From an uncultured Pseudomonadota bacterium (lineage in GTDB: Bacteria; Pseudomonadota; Gammaproteobacteria; Methylococcales; Methylomonadaceae), in the NCBI GenBank assembly GCA_903918375.1, contig CAIXED010000082.1:1-34199 (forward strand): DNA of 34,199 nt, read 5' to 3'. Below are positions 24,655 through 33,839 of this stretch, piece by piece. The notes below the pieces were generated by a model that had not been told where the DNA came from, did no database searches, and was given only the letters and a program-made list of their open reading frames with translations. Every line of letters starts with the position of its first letter. Within the stretch, counting starts at the first letter, position 1. Position numbers and translations under genes: made by a program.

Positions 24655-24785
24655 CTTTGCGCCGCCGCACCCAATGACAACACCCGATCTTTAAACAAAC
24701 TCGCCGCCAAAGCCGGTTCCAGCTTGGCATGACGCAAAGCTTCCGATGGATTACGTTTTAAATTTCTAACATTGGTTGCAAACAT
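24651..24785 (-). pseudogene. Remnant of a Phd/UPF0175-type antitoxin
   Basis: 44 residues: TNVRNLKRNPSEALRHAK is the N-terminal part of an antitoxin family paired with DUF3368 toxins, and ALAASLFKDRVLSLGAAAQS resembles its downstream LYRDGHLSLGQAA-like segment. The intervening nucleic-acid-binding part and the whole C-terminus are absent, so an in-frame internal deletion and truncation are inferred. It lies just before the toxin remnant in the same orientation, the expected order. Confidence 0.55.
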
Positions 24786-24904
24786 CACCGCACCCCGAAT
24801 AAAAATTGCAGTGTAAGTCCACGCTTTGAGTGAACACAAGCCAAGCGAGTTGTTTAGCTAATAACTGCTGTTATGCAGAAATTTCAGTCATTCTCGGATA
24901 TGGC

Positions 24905-24977
24905 CGTCATTCCCGCGAAGGCGAGAATCCAGACCTCGAAGCCAACAAGCTAGATTCCCGCCTTCGCGGGAATGACG
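24905..24977. repeat. Inverted-repeat element of the CATTCCCGCGAAGGCGGGAAT class
   Basis: Arms of 28 bp (24905-24932 and 24950-24977) match with two differences around a 17-bp centre. This element is dispersed widely in Proteobacteria; its translation gives the tell-tale SREGENPD...LDSRLRGNDE, so the open frame 24830-25057 over it is not a gene. Confidence 0.85.
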
Positions 24978-25094
24978 AAGCCAATAGCAATGGCCAAGTC
25001 AATAATATAAAAACCTTTATAGATGACTATTTGGGTTTAAAAACCATAAAACTTTAAAAAATCAGCCCTTTATTTAATTACCTTAACATTTCGT

Positions 25095-25175
25095 TTTGTC
25101 ATTCCGTTAGGAATCCCTTGAACGCTAAGTGATTCAATACCTTTAAAATCAAGCGATCCCTAACGGGATGACAAA
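25095..25175. repeat. Second inverted-repeat element (CATTCCGTTAGG class)
   Basis: Arms TTTGTCATTCCGTTAGG... (25095-25120) and ...CCTAACGGGATGACAAA (25150-25175) pair with a few mismatches around a 29-bp centre. It is distinct in sequence from the neighbouring element at 24905. No gene is evident between 25176 and 25298. Confidence 0.75.
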
Positions 25176-25298
25176 GAAAAGTGATTCAGCAAATTCTAAG
25201 GAGACTTTGCCAGAGCTGATCAAATCAAAATCATAAATACTGCGTAACATCAGCTATTAAGATCCTTTAGTTTTTACTGATTTTCGCCTCTCTCTAGC

Positions 25299-25333
25299 TT
25301 TTGCGGAGAATACGTCGAATAATCTCCGCAAAA
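25299..25333. repeat. GCGGAGA hairpin upstream of the PIN toxin
   Basis: TTTTGCGGAGA (25299-25309) and TCTCCGCAAAA (25323-25333) form a perfect 11-bp stem with a 13-nt loop; a third TGCGGAGATT follows at 25335. It lies 84 bp before the toxin gene. It may be a hairpin repeat or an operator cluster. Confidence 0.6.
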
Positions 25334-25416
25334 ATGCGGAGATTAAATGCCTACCTAAATTTGGCAAAGCTCATGAGTTGTCAAAATAAGATTCAAGTGA
25401 TACCGTATTTAGTATT

Positions 25417-25827
25417 ATGAAAATCATCATGGATACCAACATTCTATTTGCAGGACTCTATTCATCGAATGGAGCATCCTTCAAAATCTTAGAGCTGCTT
25501 AGTGAACAAGTTTTAAGTTTATCTCTATCAACACCTTTATTACTTGAATATGAGGATGTTTTAAAACGGAATCAGGCAATTTTAAGATTAACGAATACCA
25601 AAATTGACATCATCTTAGACAGCATCTGTGGATTTTCTCAGCATCAAAAGGTTTATTTTTTATGGCGGCCTTACTTATCAGACCCTAAAGATGACTTGGT
25701 TCTTGAACTCGCTGTTGCCTCGAATGTATCAACCATCGTGACGCACAATCTCAAGGATTTTGTTGGTATTGAAAAATTTGGCGTTGAAGCCATTACGCCA
25801 AAAACACTATTGGAGCGATTAGCATGA
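25417..25827 (+). CDS. PIN-domain toxin (TIGR00305-type)
   Basis: 136 residues. The PIN nuclease fold is complete: MKIIMDTNIL with Asp6, the acidic cluster in LLEYEDVLKR (Glu44/Glu46), DPKDDLVLELAVAS (Asp92, Asp93) and the THNLKDF motif with Asp114. These residues bind the metal for RNA cleavage. It belongs to the branch described as a putative toxin-antitoxin toxin component, PIN family, rather than classical VapC. Its stop overlaps the start of a ribbon-helix-helix antitoxin by 4 bp, with the toxin first, an order seen in this branch. It appears intact, unlike the decayed pair 600 bp upstream. Confidence 0.85.
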   Translation: MKIIMDTNILFAGLYSSNGASFKILELLSEQVLSLSLSTPLLLEYEDVLKRNQAILRLTNTKIDIILDSICGFSQHQKVYFLWRPYLSDPKDDLVLELAVASNVSTIVTHNLKDFVGIEKFGVEAITPKTLLERLA

Positions 25828-26060
25828 GTGCATTAAGCCTAAGACTACCAGACTCGATTCATAGACACCTTAAGCAGTTAGCTCAAAAAGAAGGCGTTTC
25901 TATCAATCAATTTATTGCAAGTGCAGTTGCCGAAAAAGTATCAGCAATTGCCACTGAGGACTATTTGAAAATGCGTGCTGAACGGGCAAATAAGACTGAA
26001 TTCAAGACCATTTTGGCAAAGGTCTCTGATCGCCCCCCCTTAGCAGAAGACTTGTTGTAA
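25824..26060 (+). CDS. Ribbon-helix-helix antitoxin
   Basis: 78 residues. The N-terminal half SLRLPDSIHRHLKQLAQKEG then VSINQFIASAVAEKV is a HicB/Arc-like ribbon-helix-helix fold for DNA binding and dimerisation. The C-terminal tail (MRAERANKTEFKTILAKVSD) is the expected toxin-binding segment. It follows the PIN toxin with an ATGA overlap. It is expected to neutralise the PIN nuclease and repress the operon. Confidence 0.83.
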   Translation: MSALSLRLPDSIHRHLKQLAQKEGVSINQFIASAVAEKVSAIATEDYLKMRAERANKTEFKTILAKVSDRPPLAEDLL

Positions 26061-26133
26061 CGTATGCATAACAACGCAAGCAATGACAACCATTTAACTT
26101 TTTGATGAATTTGGTAAACACCAGCTTCAATTT

Positions 26134-26150
26134 GGTGGGCGGAGCCCACC
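26134..26150. repeat. Short GTGGGC hairpin repeat, copy 2
   Basis: GGTGGGC-GGA-GCCCACC, related to the element at 24424. It sits between the TA module and the restriction operon, 21 bp before the McrB-like gene. Nothing else was recognised in 26061-26171. Confidence 0.6.
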
Positions 26151-26171
26151 CTACTTCAAATCCCTAACCCC

Positions 26172-27974
26172 ATGCTCAGATCACTTATCAGCCAAATTTT
26201 AGCGGGATGGCCAACAGCCACCCGTGAACAATTTAAAGATCATCCAATTGCTAAAATTATTCGACAGGATTTTAAGGATGAAATTAGCAACATTATTTCC
26301 AACCAATATTCTGACTACATAATCTCTGGAAGTGCTGGAGCGGGTAATTGGGCAAATGTACCTTGGCTATCAATTCTAAATCCCCGCATTACTGAAACTA
26401 CACAAGCAGGGGTTTACCCAGTTTATCTATTTTGTGCCGATGGCTCAGGCGTTTATTTATCTTTAATGCAAGGTACAACTGCCCCGCAACAACGTTTAGG
26501 TAAAGTACAAGCAGACATTCAAGCTGCTAATTACGCGATAACAATAAGAAAAGAATTAGTCGGGCTTGCAGAATGGGGGGGATTAGAGATTGATCTAAAA
26601 GCCAACACCTCGCTCGGCAAATCCTACGAAAAAGCCCAAATTGCCGCAAAATTTTACCCAGCATCGGCGATTCCCAGCGATGAACAACTCAAAACTGATT
26701 TACTACAAGCCATGGGCTTTTATGAGGCTATCGAACCGATTTGGCAAACATTGAATCATCAAGCCCCTACCCCAAAACCATTACTTTCAAGCACCCCACT
26801 CCCCAAACCCTTTCTACTCCTAGCCGGCATTTCCGGCACCGGCAAAAGCCGCTTCGTTCGCCAACAAGCTGAACAACATCGAGCTGATTCAAGCAATTTT
26901 TGCCTAATTGCAGTTCGTCCAGATTGGCATGAGCCTTCGGATTTATTGGGTTATATCTCGCGAATTGGTGGTGATGGTAAAGCGCGTTATGTAGTGACTG
27001 ATTTATTGAAATTTATGGTTGATGCTTGGTTAGAGGCGATGGAATCGGTAAGCAACAATAAAATCAAGCTCAAACCCATCGAAGCAATAACACCGTTTTG
27101 GTTGTGTTTGGATGAAATGAATTTGGCACCCGTTGAGCAATATTTCGCGGATTATTTGGCGATTATCGAAACTCGGGAATGGTCTAATGGTGAATATAGC
27201 TGCCAGCCGTTATTGAAAAAAGCCAGCTTAGATCAAGTCGAAGATGAGCAGTTGTTACGGAAAAATCTAGCATTAAGCGCCAGCCAACACGATGAGCTTT
27301 GGACTTATTTCCGCGCCAATGGCATTGCCCTACCGCCTAATTTAATCGTCGCTGGCACCGTGAATATGGATGAAACCACTCACGGTTTTTCGCGAAAAGT
27401 GATTGATCGCGCCTTTACTATCGACTTTGGGGTGTTTTATCCCAATGACTTTAATAGTTACTTTCAGGATGAAAAAGACAAAATCCAAGCCAAAACCTTG
27501 AGCTTTCCGCTGTTATCGAAAGTGACAACGGCTGATTTGTCGGATTGTCTAGCCGATAGTGATGGCTCATTGAGTATTGGCTTTTTAACCGCTATCAACA
27601 AGGTATTAAAAGACACACCATTTGAATTGGCGTATCGGGCTTTGAATGAATTGTTATTGGCGGTGGTGAGTTTTGCGCCGCAAGATGCACGGCAGTTACA
27701 GGCGGTTTGGGATGATTTTTTAATGTCTAAACTGTTACCGCGAATTGATGGTGATGGCGAAAAATTACAAGCCGATGACAACGGCAGTTTGCTGACGCAA
27801 ATCAGCACTGTACTGGAAACCCATTTATCGGCAATTTGGGCGGCTAATCGACCGGATTTATTGCGCGAAAATTTTGATGACTCTGCTTGTGAGGTGGAAT
27901 GTCGGAGTAAAGCCAAATTGCAATGGATGCAAGATCGTTTAGCCAAAAATGGCTTTACCAGCTTTTGGCCTTAA
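26172..27974 (+). CDS. McrB-like AAA+ NTPase with MrcB N-terminal domain
   Basis: 600 residues. The N-terminal about 185 residues match the MrcB_N (DUF3578) domain: IIRQDFKDEISNIISNQY and SGSAGAGNWANVPWLSILNP. An AAA+ module follows: Walker A GISGTGKS (219-226), Walker B WLCLDEMNLAPVEQYFADYL (Asp314, Glu315) and GTVNMDETTHGFSRKVIDRAF with Asn398. McrB proteins form hexameric motors that power a McrC-type nuclease for modification-dependent DNA restriction. The usual McrB MNxxDR motif is here NMDET, so nucleotide preference is uncertain. The downstream gene 20 bp on encodes the nuclease. The N-terminal domain may be the target reader. ATG 26172 matches the family start (LRSLISQILAGWP) though no ribosome site is seen. 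Confidence 0.85.
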   Translation: MLRSLISQILAGWPTATREQFKDHPIAKIIRQDFKDEISNIISNQYSDYIISGSAGAGNWANVPWLSILNPRITETTQAGVYPVYLFCADGSGVYLSLMQGTTAPQQRLGKVQADIQAANYAITIRKELVGLAEWGGLEIDLKANTSLGKSYEKAQIAAKFYPASAIPSDEQLKTDLLQAMGFYEAIEPIWQTLNHQAPTPKPLLSSTPLPKPFLLLAGISGTGKSRFVRQQAEQHRADSSNFCLIAVRPDWHEPSDLLGYISRIGGDGKARYVVTDLLKFMVDAWLEAMESVSNNKIKLKPIEAITPFWLCLDEMNLAPVEQYFADYLAIIETREWSNGEYSCQPLLKKASLDQVEDEQLLRKNLALSASQHDELWTYFRANGIALPPNLIVAGTVNMDETTHGFSRKVIDRAFTIDFGVFYPNDFNSYFQDEKDKIQAKTLSFPLLSKVTTADLSDCLADSDGSLSIGFLTAINKVLKDTPFELAYRALNELLLAVVSFAPQDARQLQAVWDDFLMSKLLPRIDGDGEKLQADDNGSLLTQISTVLETHLSAIWAANRPDLLRENFDDSACEVECRSKAKLQWMQDRLAKNGFTSFWP

Positions 27975-27994
27975 TCTTTAGCGCGGTTTAGCCA

Positions 27995-30310
27995 ATGCCA
28001 GAAGTTTTACGCCTAGCAACAGCGGATTTTGTGTTCACGGTGTGGACTAAAGAGTTAGCCAGTTCGCAAGCCTTAATCGCCAAAACCTATAGCGAGCGTG
28101 GCTTGAACGCGCCTAATAGCGAGCTGCGTTTTAATCCACCGTTATTAGTGGCCGAGCAATTATTACGTTCTAAAACCGAGGACGAGGTGCTGTTCTTTGA
28201 GAACAAGCATTATGAATTTGAGTTTGAATTTAACCAGCCGTTTAGCGAGACCGAGCAGCCGCGATTAGTGCACCGTTTACGCAATATTGAAGACGGTTTT
28301 CATTATTCGCGCGGTTGTTTGCGCGGCATGATTAATTTTGGCAATGATGTTGGTTGGTTTCGATTGGCGGTTAGTTATCATCGCGATGGCAAGCCGATGA
28401 CTCAACAGATTTCCTTTGAAGTACAAGCCACTAAACTGGCGATGTCGCAAGATTTGGCCGAGATCAATCAGACCATCGACCGTTTTTATCCTTTATGGCG
28501 GTTTTCGTTTTTACCTAAAACCGAGCAAGAATTAGCGCCATCGCGCAAGCCACATGAGGCTTTTGAATTGTTGTGGTTGGCGCATTTCAAAAGCTTGCGC
28601 GAAGATTTGCAACAAGCCGTGCAACGGGTTTGTTATGCACCGCATAGTCGTTTATTGCCACAAACTAAATCTGTGCGCGCTGAACGTTTACGGGGACGTT
28701 TGAGTAGCCGATTGGAGCAACGTGTCAGCAGCCACTTGGCTAATGCCGAAAGCCATCATCATTATCAGCAATCGTCGCGGCAGTTGTCGGTCGATACCCC
28801 AGAAAATCGGTTTGTGAAAATGGTGCTTAGGCAATCGAGTTTGCGTTTAGCTCAGTTCAAACAACGCGCTGAGCTGTATAACCAAGTGCCCGATCAAGCG
28901 CGTTTATCGACTTCATTTTTAGCGGAGCTCGATGCTTGGCGAAAACCCTTGCAGCAGTTATTAAATCGCCCTTTGTTTACCGAAGTGGGCGAGTATCAGG
29001 GCATGAATAGCGAGTCTTTGGTGCTACATCAAAAAGCCGGTTACGCGGCGGTGTATCGAATTTGGCAACAGCTGAAATTGTATTTAGATGTGTTTGGCAA
29101 TCATGCTGCAATTTCGGTGCGTTCGGTGGCCGAGCTTTATGAAGTTTGGTGTTTGCTGGAAATCCGCAACATTCTGTTCGATTTAGGTTTTAAGGAACTA
29201 TCCAATCAAAAAGCCCAATTAATCACCAAACCGTTTGCTTTAGAAAAATCCATGCAAGATGGCATGGGAGCTGCGTTTGTTTTGCAACGGCATGATGGGG
29301 TTACGATACGCTTAGCGCATGAGCCAACTTTTAAGCGTTTGAGTGAAAATGCCAAATTAGGTGAAATTTACTCGACCTTTACCCACCAAAAACCGGATAT
29401 TTTTTTAGAAGCCAGCTTTGCCAATGGCGAACGGGTGCAATGGATTTTTGATGCTAAATACCGTTTAAATCTCGATAACGCGAATGGTGACTTGGCACCT
29501 GAGGATGCGATTAATCAAATGCACCGTTATCGTGACGCGCTGATTTATGTCAATCGCGCCACCAATGGCGAAATGGAAAAAACTCGGCCGATTTTAGGGG
29601 CGTTTGTTTTGTATCCAGGCTGTTTTGATGAACAAAACAGCGTGAATCCTTATCAAAAAGCGATTGATGAAATGGCAATCGGTGGCTTTCCCTTATTGCC
29701 GAGTCGCAACAATCATTGGTTGCGGCAATTTCTAATCGCTCGCTTTGGCAATGCCAATTTGCATTACAGCATCCCTAAGCCAGACCAATATTTTGTCGAA
29801 GAAGCCAGCCGGATTGCTCCACTGGGAATGCGAGTTGAGCGTTATGCGGATTTAACTTTGGCCGCGCCGTTGGGACCAAAAGGTGGACGCAGTACCAATT
29901 ACATGACGGCTTTCGAGCAAGGTAGCGCCAAGTGGTATCACATCCCCATCAGCACCACCGACAACAAAGCCATCAGCCGCCACGTCATGCAAGAGGTGAA
30001 GTTCTGTGCGATTGGTATTTATCAAGCCAACAGCACCGAAAAGCCGATTACCCATTTATATAGCGTTAAATCGGTGACGCGGGTTAAGCGTTATCAAATG
30101 ACGGTTGAGCAAGCGGGGGTTGTCAAAAATAAAGACGATGACTATTGGCTATTTGAATTTGATTACGCTCGCCGTTTAGCGAATCCTTTACCATTAGCGA
30201 TTAAAGGCCGTAAGTTCCAGTTTCAATTAACCAATGCCGCTGATTTATTAGTCGCGAAAGATTGGAAAAGCTTGCCGAATCGCTATGAAGTTTTGAATCC
30301 TGAAACCTAA
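27995..30310 (+). CDS. DUF2357/PDDEXK_7 nuclease partner of the McrB-like motor
   Basis: 771 residues. The N-terminal half is the DUF2357 scaffold (HYEFEFEFNQPF, then DTPENRFVKMVLRQSSLRLAQ and the SVAELYEVWCLLEIRNIL helix). It is followed by a PD-(D/E)xK nuclease core: Pro467-Asp468 in KPDIFLEASF and Asp486-Ala487-Lys488 in WIFDAKYRL, with MHRYRDAL after it. This is the McrC-like subunit of the two-gene type IV-style restriction system. About 170 residues beyond the nuclease (from about 600) form an extra beta-rich module, including WYHIPISTTDNKA and ITHLYSVKSVTRVKRYQM, resembling a PUA/EVE/ASCH-like base reader; that is inference. It is convergent with sdhE, 7 bp away. Confidence 0.82.
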   Translation: MPEVLRLATADFVFTVWTKELASSQALIAKTYSERGLNAPNSELRFNPPLLVAEQLLRSKTEDEVLFFENKHYEFEFEFNQPFSETEQPRLVHRLRNIEDGFHYSRGCLRGMINFGNDVGWFRLAVSYHRDGKPMTQQISFEVQATKLAMSQDLAEINQTIDRFYPLWRFSFLPKTEQELAPSRKPHEAFELLWLAHFKSLREDLQQAVQRVCYAPHSRLLPQTKSVRAERLRGRLSSRLEQRVSSHLANAESHHHYQQSSRQLSVDTPENRFVKMVLRQSSLRLAQFKQRAELYNQVPDQARLSTSFLAELDAWRKPLQQLLNRPLFTEVGEYQGMNSESLVLHQKAGYAAVYRIWQQLKLYLDVFGNHAAISVRSVAELYEVWCLLEIRNILFDLGFKELSNQKAQLITKPFALEKSMQDGMGAAFVLQRHDGVTIRLAHEPTFKRLSENAKLGEIYSTFTHQKPDIFLEASFANGERVQWIFDAKYRLNLDNANGDLAPEDAINQMHRYRDALIYVNRATNGEMEKTRPILGAFVLYPGCFDEQNSVNPYQKAIDEMAIGGFPLLPSRNNHWLRQFLIARFGNANLHYSIPKPDQYFVEEASRIAPLGMRVERYADLTLAAPLGPKGGRSTNYMTAFEQGSAKWYHIPISTTDNKAISRHVMQEVKFCAIGIYQANSTEKPITHLYSVKSVTRVKRYQMTVEQAGVVKNKDDDYWLFEFDYARRLANPLPLAIKGRKFQFQLTNAADLLVAKDWKSLPNRYEVLNPET

Positions 30311-30317
30311 TTCCACT

Positions 30318-30557
30318 TTAATCAAGCTTGATCTGACAGCGCTTAACCACCGCGGCTAAGCTGGCGTCAGTAGCTTGTCGATCCGCCATTAAATACGCCA
30401 TTAACTCAATATCTTCTAAGGCTAATAACTGCTGAAATGCCAATTGTTCTGCCTTATCAGCCGCTAAATAGTGATTATCCAAATAGCGCAACAAAATTAA
30501 ATCCAGCTCCAAAGTCCCGCGCCGACAACGCCAGCGCAGTTGCTTAATCTCGCTCAT
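30318..30557 (-). CDS. sdhE: Succinate dehydrogenase flavinylation factor, SdhE
   Basis: 79 residues with the SdhE/CptB signature RGxxE in [15 protein letters not shown] and a short helical bundle. SdhE promotes covalent attachment of FAD to SdhA. The start at ATG 30557 overlaps the sdhB stop by 14 bp; a longer frame to 30587 is inside sdhB. In E. coli sdhE sits elsewhere; here it closes the sdh operon, which fits its role. Confidence 0.9.
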   Translation of the reverse strand: MSEIKQLRWRCRRGTLELDLILLRYLDNHYLAADKAEQLAFQQLLALEDIELMAYLMADRQATDASLAAVVKRCQIKLD

Positions 30558-31326
30558 GTTTAAGTAATTGCTGTTTGATTTCGGCAATCGCTTTGGCGGG
30601 ATTTAAACCCTTTGGGCAAGTATCGGTGCAATTCATGATGGTGTGGCAGCGATACAGCTTAAAGGCATCATTTAATTGCTCAAGCCGCTGTTGGTCTGCA
30701 TCATCGCGACTATCGGCTAACCAGCGATAAGCTTGCAACAACACCGCCGGCCCTAAATAGCGCTCGCTATTCCACCAATAACTTGGGCAACTGGTCGAGC
30801 AACACGCGCATAACACGCATTCATACAAACCATCGAGTTTGGCGCGTTGTTCTGGGCTTTGTAAGCGCTCTCCGTCAGTTGGCGCAGTGGTTTGATTAGT
30901 TAGCCAAGGTTGAATTGAAGCGTATTGCTCAAAAAAATGGCTCATGTCGGCAACTAAATCTTTAACCACCGCCATGTGCGGCAAAGGAAAAATTTTAATC
31001 GTGCCAGAGTAATCAGCAATCGCTTGAGTACAAGCCAAGGTATTTTTGCCATTGATATTCATCGCACAAGAGCCGCAAACCCCTTCGCGGCAGGAACGAC
31101 GAAACGCCAAACTGCTATCGATTTGATTTTTAATTTTTAAAATCGCATCCAACACCATCGGCCCGCAATCGTCTAAATCGATTTCATAGCTATCAATGCG
31201 CGGATTTTCGTCGCTGTCGGGATTCCAGCGATAGACTTCAACGCGGCGAACCCGCTTGGCACCTTGCGCCGGATAATGCTTACCAGGTTTGGGCTGTGAA
31301 TTTTTCGGCAAACTGAATTCGACCAT
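30544..31326 (-). CDS. sdhB: Succinate dehydrogenase iron-sulfur subunit, SdhB
   Basis: 260 residues. It relays electrons from SdhA FAD to quinone in complex II. The [2Fe-2S] ligands are Cys79, Cys84, Cys87 and Cys99 ([23 protein letters not shown]); the two later clusters use [12 protein letters not shown] and [17 protein letters not shown]. It is somewhat longer than E. coli SdhB, mainly at the N-terminus ([15 protein letters not shown]). The start overlaps the sdhA stop by 1 bp (TAATG) and sdhE follows with overlap, so translation is coupled through the operon. Confidence 0.96.
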   Translation of the reverse strand: MVEFSLPKNSQPKPGKHYPAQGAKRVRRVEVYRWNPDSDENPRIDSYEIDLDDCGPMVLDAILKIKNQIDSSLAFRRSCREGVCGSCAMNINGKNTLACTQAIADYSGTIKIFPLPHMAVVKDLVADMSHFFEQYASIQPWLTNQTTAPTDGERLQSPEQRAKLDGLYECVLCACCSTSCPSYWWNSERYLGPAVLLQAYRWLADSRDDADQQRLEQLNDAFKLYRCHTIMNCTDTCPKGLNPAKAIAEIKQQLLKHERD

Positions 31327-33110
31327 TAGTAAGTCCTCTCTTTCAAGGCCACCACATCCACTTCATCCGTCAAGGTGTACAAATGCACTGGACGGTAATC
31401 AATCTGCACTTGATTATGGTGCCGCCAAGTTAAGCTGTGTTTGAGCCAGTTTTGGTCATCGCGTTTGGGGAAATCTTCGCGAGCATGAGCGCCACGACTT
31501 TCTTGGCGATTCGAGGCGGCGTTAATGGTTACTTGCGCTTGGCCGAGCAAATTATCCAGCTCCAAGGTTTCGACTAAATCGGTGTTCCAGATTAAGGATT
31601 TATCGCTAACGTTCACATCACTAAATGACTCGGCAATCTCGGCAATTTGCTCAACACCTTGTTGCAAAGTGCTGGCGGTTCTAAACACAGCGGCTTTAGC
31701 TTGCATGGTCATTTGCATATCAAGGCGAATCTCGGCGGTTTTGCGACTGCCATTAGCATGACGAATCTGATCAAAACGCGCTAAAGCCGCATCACAGGCA
31801 TCGGCAGCCAAGGGTTTAAGCGGTTGATTGGGTTTAATCAATTCCGCACAACGAATCGCTGCTGCGCGACCAAACACCACCAAATCCAGCAAAGAATTAG
31901 AACCTAAGCGATTGGCGCCATGCACCGACACACAAGCAGTTTCACCTATCGCCATCAAGCCCGGTACCACGTAATCGGGATTACCGTCTTTTAAGGTCAC
32001 CACTTCGGCTTTGTAATTAGTCGGAATCCCGCCCATGTTGTAATGCACAGTCGGTAACACTGGAATCGGCTGTTTAGTAACATCAATGCCGCCAAAAATC
32101 CGCGCGGTTTCGGAAATGCCCGGCAAGCGTTGATGAATCAATGCCGGATCGAGATGTTCTAAATGCAAATGCACATAATCTTTGTTAGGGCCAAGACCGC
32201 GACCAGCGTTAATTTCCATGGTAATCGCCCGACTGACCACGTCGCGCGAAGCTAGATCTTTGGCGTGAGGGGCATAACGCGGCATAAAGCGTTCACCTTC
32301 GGAGTTAGTCAAATAACCGCCCTCGCCTCGTGCGCCTTCCGACATTAAGCAGCCGGAACCATAAATCCCAGTCGGGTGAAATTGCACAAACTCCATATCT
32401 TGTAACGGCAAGCCAGCTCGTAACACCATGCCATTGCCATCGCCAGTGACGGTATGCGCTGAAGTACAGGAAAAATAACTACGGCCATAACCACCAGTGG
32501 CTAAGACGATTTGATGGCCACGAAACAGATGGATCGAGCCATCATCCAAACACCAAGCCAACACGCCTCGACATTCACCGTCTTGCATAATCAAATCTAG
32601 CGCGATGTATTCAACAAAAAATTCGGCTTTATGCTTTAAGGCTTGTTGATACAAGGTATGCAAAATCGCATGACCGGTGACATCAGCCGCAGCGCAAGTG
32701 CGTTGAGCTTGGCCCTTGCCATAATGGGTGGACATACCGCCAAAGGCGCGTTGATAAATTTTGCCTTCGGGGGTTCGCGAAAACGGTACGCCGTAATGCT
32801 CCAGCTCGATAATCGCTGGAATCGCTTCGCGGCACATATATTCAATGGCGTCTTGATCACCCAGCCAATCCGAGCCTTTGACGGTGTCATACATATGAAA
32901 CCGCCAATCGTCTTCGCCCATATTACCCAGCGCCGCGCTAATCCCGCCTTGTGCGGCAACGGTGTGACTACGAGTCGGAAACACTTTGCTGATACAAGCG
33001 GTTTTTAAACCTTTTTCCACTATGCCAAAAGTCGCGCGCAAACCCGCACCACCAGCACCGACCACCACCACATCGTGTTGATGTTCAATAATCGAATATG
33101 CAGCCGCCAT
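31326..33110 (-). CDS. sdhA: Succinate dehydrogenase flavoprotein, SdhA
   Basis: 594 residues. It oxidises succinate to fumarate in the TCA cycle. The FAD dinucleotide motif [14 protein letters not shown] near residue 15, the covalent FAD histidine in [15 protein letters not shown], the substrate loop [24 protein letters not shown], the [13 protein letters not shown] segment and [20 protein letters not shown] are all present. ATG 33110 is chosen because it has AGGA upstream and begins 2 nt after the sdhD stop; the frame opens earlier at 33191 inside sdhD. Confidence 0.97.
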   Translation of the reverse strand: MAAAYSIIEHQHDVVVVGAGGAGLRATFGIVEKGLKTACISKVFPTRSHTVAAQGGISAALGNMGEDDWRFHMYDTVKGSDWLGDQDAIEYMCREAIPAIIELEHYGVPFSRTPEGKIYQRAFGGMSTHYGKGQAQRTCAAADVTGHAILHTLYQQALKHKAEFFVEYIALDLIMQDGECRGVLAWCLDDGSIHLFRGHQIVLATGGYGRSYFSCTSAHTVTGDGNGMVLRAGLPLQDMEFVQFHPTGIYGSGCLMSEGARGEGGYLTNSEGERFMPRYAPHAKDLASRDVVSRAITMEINAGRGLGPNKDYVHLHLEHLDPALIHQRLPGISETARIFGGIDVTKQPIPVLPTVHYNMGGIPTNYKAEVVTLKDGNPDYVVPGLMAIGETACVSVHGANRLGSNSLLDLVVFGRAAAIRCAELIKPNQPLKPLAADACDAALARFDQIRHANGSRKTAEIRLDMQMTMQAKAAVFRTASTLQQGVEQIAEIAESFSDVNVSDKSLIWNTDLVETLELDNLLGQAQVTINAASNRQESRGAHAREDFPKRDDQNWLKHSLTWRHHNQVQIDYRPVHLYTLTDEVDVVALKERTY

Positions 33111-33112
33111 GT

Positions 33113-33448
33113 TTATTGTCCTAAAACGATGATAATCAATGCCGCTATGCCAATGCAGCCGATAACAAAAAAGACGCCGCGACTGATCCAAATCAGTCGA
33201 TGGCGTAAAGTCAGTGTCGAAATATAATCTTCCAACACCACCTGAATCCCCAATGCCGCATGGTACAAAACCAATAACAACCAGCTCGCGATTGCTAGGC
33301 TGTTAGTGGCGGATGCTAACCAATCACGAATTTCGGTATAAGGCAGGTGTAAAGCCTTATTCAGGAAAACAAGCAACCAAAAAGTCAGCGGGATTAAAGC
33401 CAGCGCCGTTAAGCGTTGATGCCACCACTCTTGAACTGGCGAAGTCAT
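33113..33448 (-). CDS. sdhD: Succinate dehydrogenase membrane anchor, SdhD
   Basis: 111 residues with three membrane helices ([58 protein letters not shown]). The N-terminal [11 protein letters not shown] and the central [15 protein letters not shown] with its His and Asp-Tyr pair are the heme and quinone positions of SdhD. ATG 33448 overlaps the sdhC stop by 4 bp. Confidence 0.92.
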   Translation of the reverse strand: MTSPVQEWWHQRLTALALIPLTFWLLVFLNKALHLPYTEIRDWLASATNSLAIASWLLLVLYHAALGIQVVLEDYISTLTLRHRLIWISRGVFFVIGCIGIAALIIIVLGQ

Positions 33449-33819
33449 GCGTTCACTCCTAAACAATACAACGCTGTTAAAACCACTGTCGCCACTAATT
33501 CATACATCGCCAATCGCTGCAAAGTCGCGCGATCAAAGCCTTTTCCAGCATCCCAAAACAAATGCCTAACGCCATGACAAAGATGAAAAAACAAAGCCAG
33601 CACAAAGCCCCAATAGGCTAACTTTACCAACCAAAACCCCATCACAGCTTGCATAGCCTGATAAGCCGCTTCACCTGCTGCGACACTGATTAATAAATAC
33701 AGCACGCCGATCAAACCTAGCGATAAACAAACACCAGTAATGCGATGGCTGATCGAAATTAAGCCGGTTAACGGCAAGCGGTAGATTTGTAAATGCGGGG
33801 AAAGCGGACGCCTAGCCAT
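33445..33819 (-). CDS. sdhC: Succinate dehydrogenase cytochrome b556 subunit, SdhC
   Basis: 124 residues, three membrane helices. The N-terminal RPLSPHLQIYRLPLTGLIS and SISHRITGV are the family signature with quinone-site residues, and FHLCHGVRHLFWDAG carries His79, equivalent to the heme-binding His84 of E. coli SdhC. With SdhD it anchors complex II. ATG 33819 begins right at the conserved MARRPLSPHL; an upstream in-frame opening at 33873 overlaps the DUF1674 gene and is rejected. Confidence 0.94.
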   Translation of the reverse strand: MARRPLSPHLQIYRLPLTGLISISHRITGVCLSLGLIGVLYLLISVAAGEAAYQAMQAVMGFWLVKLAYWGFVLALFFHLCHGVRHLFWDAGKGFDRATLQRLAMYELVATVVLTALYCLGVNA

Positions 33820-33839
33820 AAACAGCCTCAGAAAATGGA

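Noticed and set aside
24830-25057. A 75-residue open frame as a gene
   Set aside because: Its translation contains the SREGENPD and LDSRLRGNDE strings produced by a common intergenic inverted repeat, so it is repeat DNA.
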